32,025 bases of DNA from Gemmatimonadota bacterium (GCA_009838845.1 VXRD01000040.1:1-32025), one strand, 5' to 3'; shown: positions 1 through 8,987, counted from the first letter of the stretch. The notes: a model not told the origin generated them from the letters alone. Numbers and translations are program-made.

Positions 1-30
1 GGGTCGTCGTATATGTCTTGTCGATCCGCG

Positions 31-639
31 TCACGGGTGTTCATTAAGGGATATGTTGAGAAAAAACGGGACCGTGGGATCGCGTTTTTGGAGAAAGTCC
101 ATTGCTCTGTCGATACACCAGAAGGTGTGCATCTGTTCTTCGGGCAAGTGGTGTGGACGGCCAACCCATCCATTGGAGGAAATACCGTGGGCCATGCCGG
201 GATGCACTTCGTTACGTTTGTGATATTGCTGTAGCCATTCGACATAGTCGTTGTGGGCGCCCCGGGTGGCATCGGCCAGTTGCATGTGGTCAAAACCATA
301 GCGCTTGCGTGCAGGGGATAGGTGGAGTTTGCCGATCATTTCTGTTTGATACCCCGCCCTGGACAATTCGCCAGCGAGCGTGTGAGGCGGATGCCACTGA
401 GCACTTTTGAATCCGACAACGCCATTTGCTGCGGGTGCTGTGCCGGTCATCAGGCACCGGCGAGCGGGTATGCAACTGGGGCATTCGGAGTATCCGCGGT
501 GAAAGTGCGTGCCCGTGCGGGCAATCCAGTCCAGGTTGGGTGTTTGCAGACACGAGGGACTACACGGGTCGAGACCTATGCAGTCGCCGCGTTGCTGGTC
601 GGTCATGATGAGCAGGATATTTGGTCGAGAGTCTGACAT
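31..639 (-). pseudogene. Sulfatase, N-terminal part only (interrupted by a stop)
   Basis: This is an arylsulfatase/choline-sulfatase-type enzyme of the alkaline phosphatase superfamily. The N-terminal RPNILLIMTDQQRGD segment holds the first metal-binding aspartate. The motif C56-I-P-A-R60 is the canonical CxPxR site at which the cysteine is converted to formylglycine. Only 202 residues are open before a TGA at 31-33; complete relatives have about 450-500. The break falls just after the conserved FFLNISL strand, so the protein would lack the rest of the catalytic core. Either a frameshift (real or a sequence error) or a true pseudogene would explain it. I chose the ATG at 639, not an upstream one, because GGAG lies 6 bases before it and it begins one base after the stop of the CocE-like gene. 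The two are clearly co-transcribed. Confidence 0.75.
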
Positions 640-640
640 A

Positions 641-2320
641 TTATTCTCCGCAGGGAATGACGGGTAGCGTGATGTGAGAAGGATATGCTTTTGAGTGATA
701 GACGGTCTGATGGGCCTGGCGCATCTCGGTCTCACGACCCAGCGAGCCGCCTGTATTGAGGTTGCGGTCAAACCGGGGGAAATTGGAAGAAGATATTTCG
801 AGGCGAATGCGATGGCCTTTTTTGAAGACGTTTCCGGTTACGCCGAGGTCAATTTCGTAGGCATAGATGCTACCGGATTTGAGCAGGGTGGGGTTGGTGA
901 GGCTTTCCCGAAAGCGTGCACGCAAAATGCCGTCGCAGAGGTTCATGGCATACCCGGTGGGCGATACATCGACGAGCTTGGCGGTCCAGTCCGTGTCTGT
1001 GCAGTCGGTAGCGGCGTAGATGACGGCTTTGATGGGGCCCGTGACTTCCATGGCTGTTTCAAGGGGGGCGCTGGTGTAACAGAGTACGTCGCTTCGCATC
1101 TCTACGGGACGCTGGTCATAGGGACCCCACGGTACGATGTGGGGTGAGCAACAGTTGTTGCCGCCCATCGTCGGGACGGGGTAGCGAGGGTCATAAGTGT
1201 AGTGATCAGGCGATTCGTTCTCCGGTGATGCTGTGGAGAGCGTGCCGTTGCCGAGTAGCGTATTGGCACCGCCGCCGGAGTGCAGGTGCCATTTTTGCCA
1301 TTGGGTTCTCGCAAGCGGCCATTCGCGTTCGTCGCGCCACTGGTTGATGCCCATGATGAAGAGACGCAAAGGCGGTTCATCCGCGATGCCGTTGTCAATA
1401 CCCTTGAGCCAGTGGTCAAACCAGCGCTGTTCAAGACTTTCCAGATCGACCATTGACGGTGCTCCGAAGTCAATGTCGCCGGTTTTAGGCGATAGGCTGA
1501 GAGAGTGTGGCCAGGGGCCGACGATGAGTTTGCTCTTTTTGGCTTCTTCGGTGCGACCGTGCAGGCGCAAGCCGTTGAAGTTGGTGAAGGTCTGTGCCGC
1601 GTAAAGATCGTACCAGCCGCCCATGTTGAACGCGGGGACGGCGATTTCACCCCATTTGGTTTCGTCGTTGAATTGCTCCCAATAGTCGTCGTAAGCGGCA
1701 TGTTCGACCCAGTCTTTCCAGAAATTCAGGTTTCGGCCCGCCTGTTCGTCCATTTCTATGAGGGGTAGTGCGCGGAAGGCTTCGGTCCAGTTGTGGAATT
1801 CAATGGTTTGTGCGGTGCGGGCGTTGGTACGCATGCCCCAGGTCATCATGACGTTGAGCTGGAAAGCACCGCCGGGGTGGACCAGGCCTGAGTAATAGTC
1901 CGTGCATATAACGCGAGGTGTGATGCATTTGAGGTACTGGCTGCGATACGGCGCGCTGCGCCACTGGACCGTGCCGCCATAGGAACTGCCAGCCATGCCG
2001 ATGTTGCCATTGCACCATTCTTGTTTGCCAATCCATTCCTGAGTGTCGTACCCATCTTCGCCTTCCCGAAAGGCGTAATATTCCCCTTCTGAGTCCCACC
2101 GTCCGCGACAGTCTTGGATAACACAGGCATAACCATTGTTGGCAAGCCTCCGGGCTTTTTCAACCATGTTGTCGGCGTTGTTGCTATAAGGCGTTCGCAT
2201 GAGCACGGTGGGGAATTTACCATGCGCTCGAGGCAGGTAGATATCGGCAGAGAGATTGATATCATCTCGCATGGGCACTTTTACGTCTAATTGCATGTTG
2301 ACGTCGTAGTTGGTTTGCAT
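641..2320 (-). CDS. CocE/NonD family hydrolase (peptidase S15 type)
   Basis: This alpha/beta hydrolase of the cocaine esterase / X-Pro dipeptidyl-peptidase family hydrolyses ester or amide bonds; its substrate cannot be told from sequence. The N-terminal half carries the nucleophile elbow GMAGSSYGG, with the likely catalytic serine at residue 113. A conserved IQDCRGRWDSEGEYY segment precedes it, and the C-terminal jelly-roll domain ends with the usual HRIRLEISSSNFPRFDRN region. The length of 559 residues fits the family. No signal peptide is evident, which suggests a cytoplasmic enzyme. A TTG four codons upstream is in frame, but it is part of the ribosome-binding sequence TTGGAG, so the ATG six bases after that sequence is preferred. 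The gene runs into the downstream sulfatase with a one-base gap, pointing to joint breakdown of a sulfated ester or amide substrate. Confidence 0.88.
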   Translation of the reverse strand: MQTNYDVNMQLDVKVPMRDDINLSADIYLPRAHGKFPTVLMRTPYSNNADNMVEKARRLANNGYACVIQDCRGRWDSEGEYYAFREGEDGYDTQEWIGKQEWCNGNIGMAGSSYGGTVQWRSAPYRSQYLKCITPRVICTDYYSGLVHPGGAFQLNVMMTWGMRTNARTAQTIEFHNWTEAFRALPLIEMDEQAGRNLNFWKDWVEHAAYDDYWEQFNDETKWGEIAVPAFNMGGWYDLYAAQTFTNFNGLRLHGRTEEAKKSKLIVGPWPHSLSLSPKTGDIDFGAPSMVDLESLEQRWFDHWLKGIDNGIADEPPLRLFIMGINQWRDEREWPLARTQWQKWHLHSGGGANTLLGNGTLSTASPENESPDHYTYDPRYPVPTMGGNNCCSPHIVPWGPYDQRPVEMRSDVLCYTSAPLETAMEVTGPIKAVIYAATDCTDTDWTAKLVDVSPTGYAMNLCDGILRARFRESLTNPTLLKSGSIYAYEIDLGVTGNVFKKGHRIRLEISSSNFPRFDRNLNTGGSLGRETEMRQAHQTVYHSKAYPSHITLPVIPCGE

Positions 2321-2347
2321 AGAAAACTCCAATAGTGGAGATAGAGG

Positions 2348-2515
2348 TTAAATGAGCACCGGCCCCTGTGTATTACGCCAGTCCATTTTAATGCGATCCA
2401 CACTGCCATCTGGATGGGTAATGTGCGTGTTCCAGGTCCACGGCGGGTGATTCTGGAGGTGACGCCAGCGGTGTGAAATAATGTAAAACGCCACAACGGC
2501 AAAATCAAGTTGCAT
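2348..2515 (-). CDS. Small ORF, 55 residues, unknown; possible gene remnant
   Basis: An ATG-to-TAA frame encodes 55 residues that look protein-like, with codon choice similar to neighbouring genes and a C-terminal half containing PWTWNTHITHPDGSVDR and MDWRNTQGPVLI. I do not recognise a family. There is no clear ribosome-binding site at the ATG, and the N-terminus is less convincing than the C-terminus, so this may be the surviving 3' end of a decayed gene rather than a functional small protein. It lies just upstream of the CocE-like gene on the same strand. A competing 85-residue frame overlaps it but has a less natural composition. Confidence 0.3.
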   Translation of the reverse strand: MQLDFAVVAFYIISHRWRHLQNHPPWTWNTHITHPDGSVDRIKMDWRNTQGPVLI

Positions 2516-2614
2516 TCTCTAAAATACATAATGTTAATTTTCATAACCGCCCTTTATGGACGCTGATAAACTAATATCGTAATTATATCTCTCTGCTTAC
2601 CTCGAGTACACAAC

Positions 2615-2650
2615 AAAAGCCCGTCAATCGGTGATGATCGACGGGCTTTT
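2615..2650 (-). terminator. Intrinsic terminator after tRNA-Gln
   Basis: A perfect 11-bp stem, AAAAGCCCGTC with GACGGGCTTTT, encloses a 14-base loop. Read on the minus strand the 3' arm ends in TTTTGTTG. It begins ten bases past the CCA end of tRNA-Gln. A run of T also follows it on the plus strand, so it could work both ways. Confidence 0.85.
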
Positions 2651-2659
2651 TATTTTTTG

Positions 2660-2733
2660 TGGTTGCCCCTCAGGGATTCGAACCCCGATACCTGGAACCA
2701 AAATCCAGTGTCTTGCCATTAGACGAAGGGGCA
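2660..2733 (-). tRNA. tRNA-Gln(UUG), CCA encoded
   Basis: The cloverleaf folds with acceptor stem TGCCCCT/AGGGGCA, anticodon stem CTGGA/TCCAG, and seven-base loop TTTTGGT giving anticodon TTG (UUG, glutamine). The T arm has the standard GGTTCGAATCC core. The discriminator base is A and CCA is encoded in the DNA. It lies 150 bases downstream of glnS on the same strand, so the tRNA and its charging enzyme are neighbours. A promoter of its own sits at 2752-2780 and a terminator follows at 2615-2650. Confidence 0.96.
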
Positions 2734-2751
2734 ATACTATGTCGAGGGCTA

Positions 2752-2780
2752 AATATAAATTTTTAGCCGATTACAGGCAA
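2752..2780 (-). promoter_or_regulatory. Sigma-70 promoter for tRNA-Gln
   Basis: The -35 box TTGCCT and the -10 box TATATT are 17 bases apart, with the tRNA 5' end about 18 bases beyond the -10 box. The tRNA-Glu promoter at 9020-9048 has the same design (TTGCTT, 17 bases, TATATT), which strengthens both calls. Confidence 0.65.
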
Positions 2781-2865
2781 CTTACTTTTTAGAAATCAGC
2801 GATCAGCGGACAGCTAAACCTTCTGGATCGCGGCTCAACTTCATACCGCGATGACGGTTGTTACC

Positions 2866-2898
2866 ACTTCCCACTTCAAATTTCTTACTTCCCACTTC
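2866..2898. repeat. Short direct repeat at the 3' end of glnS
   Basis: The 12-mer ACTTCCCACTTC occurs at 2866-2877 and again at 2887-2898. The second copy encodes the last residues of GlnRS. This looks like a small simple-sequence expansion that reached the gene end. Confidence 0.6.
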
Positions 2899-4564
2899 TC
2901 ATCCTCGCCCATGTGTCGCGCAAGGTAATCGTTCGGTTTAATACGAGTTTTTCATCTGATGAGTCTGTATCGACACAGAAATAGCCCAGGCGCTCGAATT
3001 GGACCACGCTGCCAACTTCTGCCCCTTTCATGCTTGGCTCGACATAACATACAGGACGCACTTCCAGTGAGTTGGGGTTTAAGTTGTCTGTGAAATCCTG
3101 TCCATCTTCGGTTCGGGTGGGGTTTTCCGTCATGAATAGCCGGTCAAATAATCGGACTTCGGCTTTCAATGCGTGTTTGGCTGATACCCAGTGCAATGTC
3201 GAGCGAACCCTGCGTTTATCGGGTGTTGTGCCGCCGCGGCTTTCGGGATCCCAGGTGCAGCGGAGTTCGATCACATTGCCGTCGTCATCTTTTATTGCTT
3301 CCTGACAGGTGATATAACACGCCGCGCGCAATCGCACTTCGCGTCCAGGTGCAAGGCGGTAAAATTTGCGGGGAGGATCTTCCATGAAATCTTCCCGCTC
3401 GATGTACAATTCCCGCGAAAAAGGCACGGGGCGCGTGCCGGTATCGGGGTCTTCGGGATTGATCATCGCTTCAAATGTCTCTTCTTCGTCTTCGGGATAG
3501 TTTTCAATGACCACTTTTAAGGGGTCAATCACGCCCATTACCCGGGGCGCGACTTTGTTCAGGTGTTCGCGAATATAGAATTCAAACAAATCTATTTCCG
3601 CGGTTGTATCCCGCCGGTTCATTCCCACGCGCCAGATGAAATTTTTAATGGCTTGCGGCGGTATCCCGCGTCGTCGCATTCCCGAAAGCGTGGGCATGCG
3701 CGGGTCTTCCCATCCGTTTACGAGACCGCGCTCGACCAGTTGGGTCAACATGCGCTTGCTGGTCAATGTGTAGGTGATATTCAACCGCGCAAATTCAATT
3801 TGCTGCGATGGGAAAATTTCCAATTGCTGGATGTACCAATCGTACAGGGGGCGGTGTTCTGCAAATTCGATGCTGCACAGCGAGTGCGTGACTTGCTCTA
3901 TGGCGTCGGATTGCCCGTGTGCCCAATCGTACATTGGATAAATACACCATTTGTCGCCTGTGCGATGGTGCGATGTGTGTTTGATCCGATACATGACGGG
4001 ATCGCGCATGTTCATATTTGGCGATGCCATGTCGGCTTTTGCGCGCAATGTACACGCGCCATCGGGAAGTTCTCCATTTTTCATTCGCGCAAATAGATCG
4101 AGATTTTCCGACACGGTGCGATTGCGATAGGGGCTGTTTTTTCCCGGTTCTGTTACTGTGCCTCGGTATTCGCGTATTTCCTGTGGACTCAAGTCGCAAA
4201 CATAGGCTTTTCCCTGTTGGATGAGTTCCACTGCATAATTGTAGAGTTGGTCAAAATAGTCAGAGGCAAAGTACAATCCGTCGCCCCAATCAAAGCCCAT
4301 CCATTTCAAATCTTCTTGGATAGATTCGACGTATTCGGTGTCTTCCCGGTCCGGGTTGGTGTCGTCAAACCGGAGATTGCACTGTCCGTCAAATTCCTCG
4401 GCGAGACCAAAGTCCAGACAAAAAGCCTTGGCATGGCCGATGTGCAGATAGCCATTTGGCTCTGGGGGAAAGCGCGTTACGATTTTTTTGTGTTTGCCAT
4501 TTTTTACGTCTTCGCGAACAATTTCACGGATAAAATCCGTTGGTGTGTCTTCGGTTGTTGCCAT
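2885..4564 (-). CDS. glnS: Glutaminyl-tRNA synthetase
   Basis: This class I aminoacyl-tRNA synthetase joins glutamine to tRNA-Gln in the cytoplasm. The Rossmann fold opens with [21 protein letters not shown], where H41-I-G-H44 is the HIGH signature. The NLRFDDTNP segment is typical of the Glu/GlnRS family and distinguishes amino acids. The KMSKS equivalent reads LTSKRML, compared with MSKR in the E. coli enzyme. The C-terminal anticodon-binding beta barrels follow. At 559 residues it is close to the E. coli length of about 554. The ATG is preceded by AAAGGT. The gene starts 19 bases after proS, so the two form an operon, and tRNA-Gln lies directly downstream. Presence of GlnRS implies direct charging of tRNA-Gln rather than sole reliance on the GatCAB amidation route. 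The last codons lie within a short repeat, so the C-terminal tail may vary between strains. Confidence 0.97.
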   Translation of the reverse strand: MATTEDTPTDFIREIVREDVKNGKHKKIVTRFPPEPNGYLHIGHAKAFCLDFGLAEEFDGQCNLRFDDTNPDREDTEYVESIQEDLKWMGFDWGDGLYFASDYFDQLYNYAVELIQQGKAYVCDLSPQEIREYRGTVTEPGKNSPYRNRTVSENLDLFARMKNGELPDGACTLRAKADMASPNMNMRDPVMYRIKHTSHHRTGDKWCIYPMYDWAHGQSDAIEQVTHSLCSIEFAEHRPLYDWYIQQLEIFPSQQIEFARLNITYTLTSKRMLTQLVERGLVNGWEDPRMPTLSGMRRRGIPPQAIKNFIWRVGMNRRDTTAEIDLFEFYIREHLNKVAPRVMGVIDPLKVVIENYPEDEEETFEAMINPEDPDTGTRPVPFSRELYIEREDFMEDPPRKFYRLAPGREVRLRAACYITCQEAIKDDDGNVIELRCTWDPESRGGTTPDKRRVRSTLHWVSAKHALKAEVRLFDRLFMTENPTRTEDGQDFTDNLNPNSLEVRPVCYVEPSMKGAEVGSVVQFERLGYFCVDTDSSDEKLVLNRTITLRDTWARMRSGK

Positions 4565-4583
4565 TTTTAGACCTTTTGGGTTG

Positions 4584-6317
4584 TTAGTTGTTAGTCTTTA
4601 GCTTTTTTATTTCACACTTCACCTGTTCTACGACCTGATCCAGAGGCACATCTGTGCGATCATTTTCGTGTCGCAATTTCATCTCTATCTGTCCATTTGC
4701 CAGGCCGCGCGATCCCACGGTCAACCGTATTGGTATGCCGATTAAATCTGCATCGTTGAATTTTACGCCTGCGCGTTCATCGCGGTCGTCGAGCAATACA
4801 TCCAGTCCAGTAGCCTTTAGTTGCCCGTACAATTTTTCGGCAGCTTCCAGTTCTCCTGCGGGTTTTCTGCCCGTCAGGACTACGATTTGCACCTCAAAGG
4901 GCGCGACCGATATTGGCCAGATAATGCCGTGGTCATCGTGATGGGCTTCGATAATACACGCCAATAATCGGCCCACGCCAATGCCGTAACATCCCATGAA
5001 GAGGGGCTGCATTTTACCGTTTTCATCCAGGACCTTCGCGCCCATGCTGTCGCTGTATTTTGTGCCGAGTTTGAAAATATTACCCACTTCAATGCCGCGC
5101 GTGCTGTCGAGCGGGGTTTCGCATACTGGACAGGGCATGCCTTTTTCTACGGCGATGAGGTCTGTGACGATATCGGGATCAAAATCGCGTCCCACATTGA
5201 CGTTTAAGTAGTGATATCCTTCCTCATTCGCGCCCGATACAAAATTTGTCCCTTTTGCAATGGCTTCATCTACGACTACGATTGCATTTTTCACGGCCAT
5301 TGGCGACGCATATCCAGGGACTGCGCCCACTGCGGTGATTTCCTCGTCTGTTGCTGGGCGCAATGCCTGCGCCTTTACTACGTTGGCGAGCTTGGTTTCA
5401 TTTAATTCTCGATCGCCGCGCAATACTGCAAAAATAAATTTTTCTTCGCCGCTTATTGTGCCGATTAAAAATACGGCTTTGGCTGTCTCGCTCTGCGGTA
5501 CGTTCAAAAACGACGCGACTTCTTCAATGGTTTTGCAATTGGGGGTCGCCACTTTTTGCAGGGGTTTTTCACTTCCCGCTTCGATGGCTTCCCTCTTATA
5601 TGTCGCTACCTGTCGATTGGCCTGATAACCGCAGGCATCGCATAAGAGCAGGGTGTCTTCGCCGCCCGGGTTTAAGTACATAAATTCATGCGCTTCTGTT
5701 CCACCCATCATTCCCGGGTCGCTTTCTACTGAGATGACGTGGTCTCCCAATCCCGCGCGCTCAAATATCCGCTGATATGCCTCGTACATGCGCGGATAAT
5801 ACGCATCTAAACTCGCCTGGTCGATGTGAAAGCTGTACCCGTCTTTCATCGTAAATTCGCGTACGCGAATCAATCCACCGCGGCTGCGCGGCTCGTCGCG
5901 GAATTTGGTCTGAAGCTGAAACGCGCTCAAGGGCAATTGTCGGTAGCTCTGTACCATGTGACGCGCCAGGTCGGTTACGGCTTCTTCGTGCGTCATTGCC
6001 AAACACATGTCGCGGTCTGCGCGGTCTTTCATGCGCATCATTTCCTGGCCCACATCGTTCCACCGTCCACTCTCGTGCCAGATTTCCGCAGGTTGTACCA
6101 CGGGCATCGAAATTTCAAAGCAATCTGCGCGTTCCATTTCTTCGCGCAAAATCTGTTCGATGTTCCGCTTCACGCGCAGTCCCAGCGGTAAGAAGCTAAA
6201 GATTCCCGATGCGAGAGGACGAATTAGCCCCGCGCGCAAAGCCAACTGGTGACTGATGGCTTCTGCATCTGCGGGCACCTCGCGCAGGGTTTGTGTCAAT
6301 AATTGAGAGTAACGCAT
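4584..6317 (-). CDS. proS: Prolyl-tRNA synthetase, bacterial type with editing insert
   Basis: This class II synthetase charges tRNA-Pro. Motif 1 lies in the N-terminal 80 residues ([17 protein letters not shown]), motif 2 in [20 protein letters not shown], and motif 3 in [17 protein letters not shown] YbaK-like editing domain, which hydrolyses Ala-tRNA-Pro, lies between motifs 2 and 3, as in the bacterial (E. coli-like) form. The C-terminal anticodon-binding domain follows. It is 577 residues long; the E. coli protein has about 572. An in-frame start exists 13 codons upstream, but the ATG giving MRYSQLL matches known N-termini and has AAAGGA about seven bases before it. It is followed by glnS after 19 bases. 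The final residues KLKTNN are encoded by an AACTAAC-type repeat. Confidence 0.97.
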   Translation of the reverse strand: MRYSQLLTQTLREVPADAEAISHQLALRAGLIRPLASGIFSFLPLGLRVKRNIEQILREEMERADCFEISMPVVQPAEIWHESGRWNDVGQEMMRMKDRADRDMCLAMTHEEAVTDLARHMVQSYRQLPLSAFQLQTKFRDEPRSRGGLIRVREFTMKDGYSFHIDQASLDAYYPRMYEAYQRIFERAGLGDHVISVESDPGMMGGTEAHEFMYLNPGGEDTLLLCDACGYQANRQVATYKREAIEAGSEKPLQKVATPNCKTIEEVASFLNVPQSETAKAVFLIGTISGEEKFIFAVLRGDRELNETKLANVVKAQALRPATDEEITAVGAVPGYASPMAVKNAIVVVDEAIAKGTNFVSGANEEGYHYLNVNVGRDFDPDIVTDLIAVEKGMPCPVCETPLDSTRGIEVGNIFKLGTKYSDSMGAKVLDENGKMQPLFMGCYGIGVGRLLACIIEAHHDDHGIIWPISVAPFEVQIVVLTGRKPAGELEAAEKLYGQLKATGLDVLLDDRDERAGVKFNDADLIGIPIRLTVGSRGLANGQIEMKLRHENDRTDVPLDQVVEQVKCEIKKLKTNN

Positions 6318-6425
6318 TTCTATTCCTTTAGAAAATTCTCGGGAAAATATAAACAAAATACGGGAATTAGAGCCAAATATTGTGTTTAGTTTGATATTGT
6401 GGACGATTTGGCATTGTATAAAGTT

Positions 6426-7109
6426 TCACGATGGGCGTCCAAGTGCGATTAACAGATCTGGACGATTCGAGCCGATGGCGTCAACTCCCAGATCGATAAC
6501 ACGCTGTATCTCCTCAACCGTGTCGGGGTTCCAGGCGCGGATCAGGAGGCCGTGTGCATGGGCTTTCTGAACGAGCTGGGCGTCAATATTTGGATGGAGG
6601 ATGTGTATCCCTACCGCTCCCATATCGATAGCCTGTTCACACGCATCAGATGGTGGATTCGACCACAACGCACCCAGTGCCAGGCTCGGATTAAGCTGGC
6701 GCGCTTCGCGTAGCCGCTCATGGACAAATGAGGTCAGAAGTACCTCGCTTTCTATATTATTTCGCTCAACCGTCCGGACGACCGGCTCGGCGGTGTCGGG
6801 TCCTTTCAGTTCGATCTGAAGAACCACTTTCTCGCGCACCAGGTCTATGACTTCCTGTAGTGTCGGAATGCGCTCTCCTTTACCGGCGTCCAACCGCTTG
6901 ATTTCCTCTAACGTAAAGTCGGCGACCGCACCCTGTCCATCGGTCGTTCGATCTACGGTGGTATCGTGAATGACGACGAGGTGCTGATCGCGCGTGAGGT
7001 GTACGTCAAGCTCGATCTGATCGACGCCGAGATCTATCGCTTTTTGCATGGATAGCAGCGTATTTTCAGGCTCGAGTGCTGCTGCTCCCCGGTGTCCTGT
7101 AAGAATCAT
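6426..7109 (-). CDS. Glycerophosphodiester phosphodiesterase family protein
   Basis: This GDPD-family TIM-barrel enzyme hydrolyses glycerophosphodiesters to glycerol-3-phosphate and an alcohol. The motif HRG (H6, R7) is followed by PENTL (E16, N17), IELDVHLTRD (E33, D35) and VVIHD (H49), which together give the catalytic histidine pair and the metal ligands. The C-terminal part keeps the usual IRAWNPDT strand, equivalent to the WTVN segment, and ends with IGSNRPD. At 227 residues it matches short bacterial family members and has no signal peptide. The ATG giving MILTGHRG has AGAGGA just upstream, while the ATG six codons earlier does not. It is the last gene of the dehydrogenase/MBL/GDPD operon. 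Confidence 0.9.
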   Translation of the reverse strand: MILTGHRGAAALEPENTLLSMQKAIDLGVDQIELDVHLTRDQHLVVIHDTTVDRTTDGQGAVADFTLEEIKRLDAGKGERIPTLQEVIDLVREKVVLQIELKGPDTAEPVVRTVERNNIESEVLLTSFVHERLREARQLNPSLALGALWSNPPSDACEQAIDMGAVGIHILHPNIDAQLVQKAHAHGLLIRAWNPDTVEEIQRVIDLGVDAIGSNRPDLLIALGRPS

Positions 7110-7131
7110 TTGAGTCCTCTCTTCCATAAAT

Positions 7132-7947
7132 TTATCCGATTTCGACTATCAACCCATCTTCGCCGACCATGACTTCGCCGTCGTATTTTTGGCGAATCTG
7201 GTCGCCCATGCGATGCACAGCTTGTAGATCACCCGTGATGTCTTCGATTACCAGATGCTTGATTATCACGCGTTTTACATTGGCTGCGGTCGCGATTTCT
7301 GCAATTTCTGGCGGTGTAATATGCCATGATCCCCAGGGTTGGGTCGCCAGGAATTCAGCGGTGCCCGAACATTCTATGGATAATAAATCGGCATTTTGAC
7401 AGAATGCCGGGAATTCCGCATCGGGATTCCCGTCGCCCGTGATTACGACGCGGTGATCTCTCGTATCGACGCGATAGACGAGCGTGGGGATGCCGCCGTG
7501 GTCTGTGAATGTTGCGGATAATTGAAAGTCGTCCGTAGATAGAAATTTGCCTTTTGATCCGATCTCAGTAACTTCGGGATCGAGTACACTGTCGTCTTTG
7601 CCATGCCCAATTCGACTTTGAATATCCTGCTCAAAGGGCGGGCGAATGACATGCGATATAAAGTGTTTTGTCCCGACAGGACCATAAATTTGAAGGGGCT
7701 TTTTGCGTACTTTCACCCATCCCACAAATACGAGATAGGGGACATCGACGATGTGATCGAAGTGCAGGTGGGTCAAGAATAGTCGATCTATATCTTCGCA
7801 ATTCACACCTGCGCGCGCCAGGTTTGTACACGCTGACCGACCGCAGTCAAACATCCAGTTTTCATTGCCGATTTGCAATAATTGCGATGGGCCGCCGCGA
7901 TTCGGGTTGTCCCGCACCGCACCACTGCCGAGCATGATATATCGCAT
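7132..7947 (-). CDS. MBL-fold metallohydrolase, RNase Z-like
   Basis: This is a metallo-beta-lactamase-fold hydrolase. The zinc motif THLHFDH (H60, H62, D64, H65) is intact, and later ligands probably come from the FTDHGG, GDGNPD and IKHLV segments. This arrangement resembles the RNase Z / arylsulfatase-like subgroup rather than glyoxalase II. At 271 residues it lacks the long flexible arm of true tRNA 3'-endonuclease, so tRNA processing is not assumed and the substrate is unknown. AGAGGAT precedes the ATG at a suitable distance. It starts 11 bases after the dehydrogenase gene, and the phosphodiesterase follows, so the three are probably one transcript. Confidence 0.88.
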   Translation of the reverse strand: MRYIMLGSGAVRDNPNRGGPSQLLQIGNENWMFDCGRSACTNLARAGVNCEDIDRLFLTHLHFDHIVDVPYLVFVGWVKVRKKPLQIYGPVGTKHFISHVIRPPFEQDIQSRIGHGKDDSVLDPEVTEIGSKGKFLSTDDFQLSATFTDHGGIPTLVYRVDTRDHRVVITGDGNPDAEFPAFCQNADLLSIECSGTAEFLATQPWGSWHITPPEIAEIATAANVKRVIIKHLVIEDITGDLQAVHRMGDQIRQKYDGEVMVGEDGLIVEIG

Positions 7948-7958
7948 GGTTAGATCCT

Positions 7959-8921
7959 CTATAACGGTCCGTTGACAGGAAATTCGGGTTTTTGTCGGTT
8001 GAGAACGCGCACGATGTCCGCTGCGACCATTGCCATTTTTTGTATTGATTCAGCCGAGTGGCCGGAATAATGGGGCGACAGGAGCACGTTGTCGAGTTCG
8101 CACAGGGGATTGTCTGGCGTTGCGGGTTCACTTTCGAAGACGTCGATGATTGCGCCTCCAATTTGTTTGTTTTTCAATGCGGTTACGAGTGCCTGTTCGT
8201 CGATAACTGGACCGCGGCTGCAATTGGCGATAATGGTGTGGGGTTGCATGCGGGCGAGTGTGTTGGCATTGATGAGGTGATGCGTGCTGTCGAGGAGAGG
8301 GACGTTGAGGCTGATATAGTCCGAGGTAGATAGGAGGTCGTCCAATTCCACGCGGCGCACATTCAGGCGGTTTTCTTCTTCTGGAGGAGGGGGATATTCA
8401 TCGGTGTAGATAACATTCATTCTGAAGCCGAGGGAGCAAATTTCCGCAAGGCGACGGCCAATGCGACCAAAGCCGATAATGCCCAGGGTTTTGCCGATTA
8501 ATTCGGGGGCGTGTACGCGGTCTCGGAGTGCCCAGTCGCCAGAGCGGGTCGCGGTATCGGCTTGACCAATTTTGCGCGGCAGGGCGATGAATGACATGGC
8601 GATATATTCGGCGACGGCTTCAACGGGGGCGCCGGGTGTGTTGACGACGTAGATACCGCGCTCGGTGGCGGCGTCAACGTCGATGTTATCGACGCCAATG
8701 CCGTGGCGACCTATGACTTTGAGGCGCGGTGCCCGGTCCATTACGGGTCCGTCTATGATGCCCCGAGCGCGTGCGAGAATGCCATCTGCGTCTTTGACCG
8801 AGGCAATGATTTGATCGGGTTCAAATCCTTGTGCCCAGAGGATTTCGCAGTCGTTTTTGAGAAGGTGATCCTGTCCACAGGGATGTACGGGTTCAAAGAG
8901 CAGGATGTTGAATTTTGCCAC
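7959..8921 (-). CDS. D-2-hydroxyacid dehydrogenase (phosphoglycerate dehydrogenase-like)
   Basis: This NAD-dependent dehydrogenase interconverts 2-keto acids and D-2-hydroxy acids. The nucleotide-binding loop is GIIGFGRIGRR (residues 147-157), with an aspartate (D174) at the end of the next strand, which favours NAD over NADP. The catalytic arginine is R236 (NCSRGPVID), the glutamate E265 (DVFESEP) and the histidine H284 (SPHYSGHS). The 320-residue length and lack of a C-terminal ACT domain fit a simple dehydrogenase rather than full SerA. The start is GTG with AAAGGA eight bases upstream; no better ATG is in frame. It is the first gene of the three-gene operon and has a strong-looking promoter at 8959-8987. 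Confidence 0.93.
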   Translation of the reverse strand: MAKFNILLFEPVHPCGQDHLLKNDCEILWAQGFEPDQIIASVKDADGILARARGIIDGPVMDRAPRLKVIGRHGIGVDNIDVDAATERGIYVVNTPGAPVEAVAEYIAMSFIALPRKIGQADTATRSGDWALRDRVHAPELIGKTLGIIGFGRIGRRLAEICSLGFRMNVIYTDEYPPPPEEENRLNVRRVELDDLLSTSDYISLNVPLLDSTHHLINANTLARMQPHTIIANCSRGPVIDEQALVTALKNKQIGGAIIDVFESEPATPDNPLCELDNVLLSPHYSGHSAESIQKMAMVAADIVRVLNRQKPEFPVNGPL

Positions 8922-8958
8922 AGTGCGTCCTTTCTATTGTTGTTTTTGCGAAAAATAT

Positions 8959-8987
8959 AGTGTATATCCAGAGTGTGATTTTGTCAA
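8959..8987 (-). promoter_or_regulatory. Sigma-70 promoter for the dehydrogenase operon
   Basis: A consensus -35 box TTGACA and a -10 box TACACT are 17 bases apart. The -10 box lies about 38 bases before the GTG start of the dehydrogenase gene. Confidence 0.7.

Larger units (their letters stand above)
2321..2659. other. Gap between CocE-like gene and tRNA-Gln
   Basis: No recognisable gene fills this stretch. It holds the small ORF at 2348-2515, an AT-rich part with a TATAAT-like hexamer on the minus strand near 2570-2580 but no convincing -35 box, and the tRNA-Gln terminator at 2615-2650. Confidence 0.5.

Noticed and set aside
1102-1701. 199-codon minus-strand frame inside the CocE-like gene
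   Set aside because: It is a Ser/Thr/Ala-rich out-of-frame reading of the same strand, fully inside a well-conserved hydrolase.
2321-2332. TTG upstream start for the CocE-like gene
   Set aside because: The TTG is part of the TTGGAG ribosome-binding sequence that serves the ATG six bases further on.
2287-2544. 85-codon minus-strand frame between the CocE-like gene and tRNA-Gln
   Set aside because: It overlaps the start of the CocE-like gene and has an unnatural composition; the 55-residue frame in the same place looks more protein-like.
7132-7947. True RNase Z (tRNA 3'-processing) assignment for the MBL-fold protein
   Set aside because: The zinc motif fits, but no long flexible arm insert is evident and the operon partners are metabolic enzymes, so only a family-level call is given.
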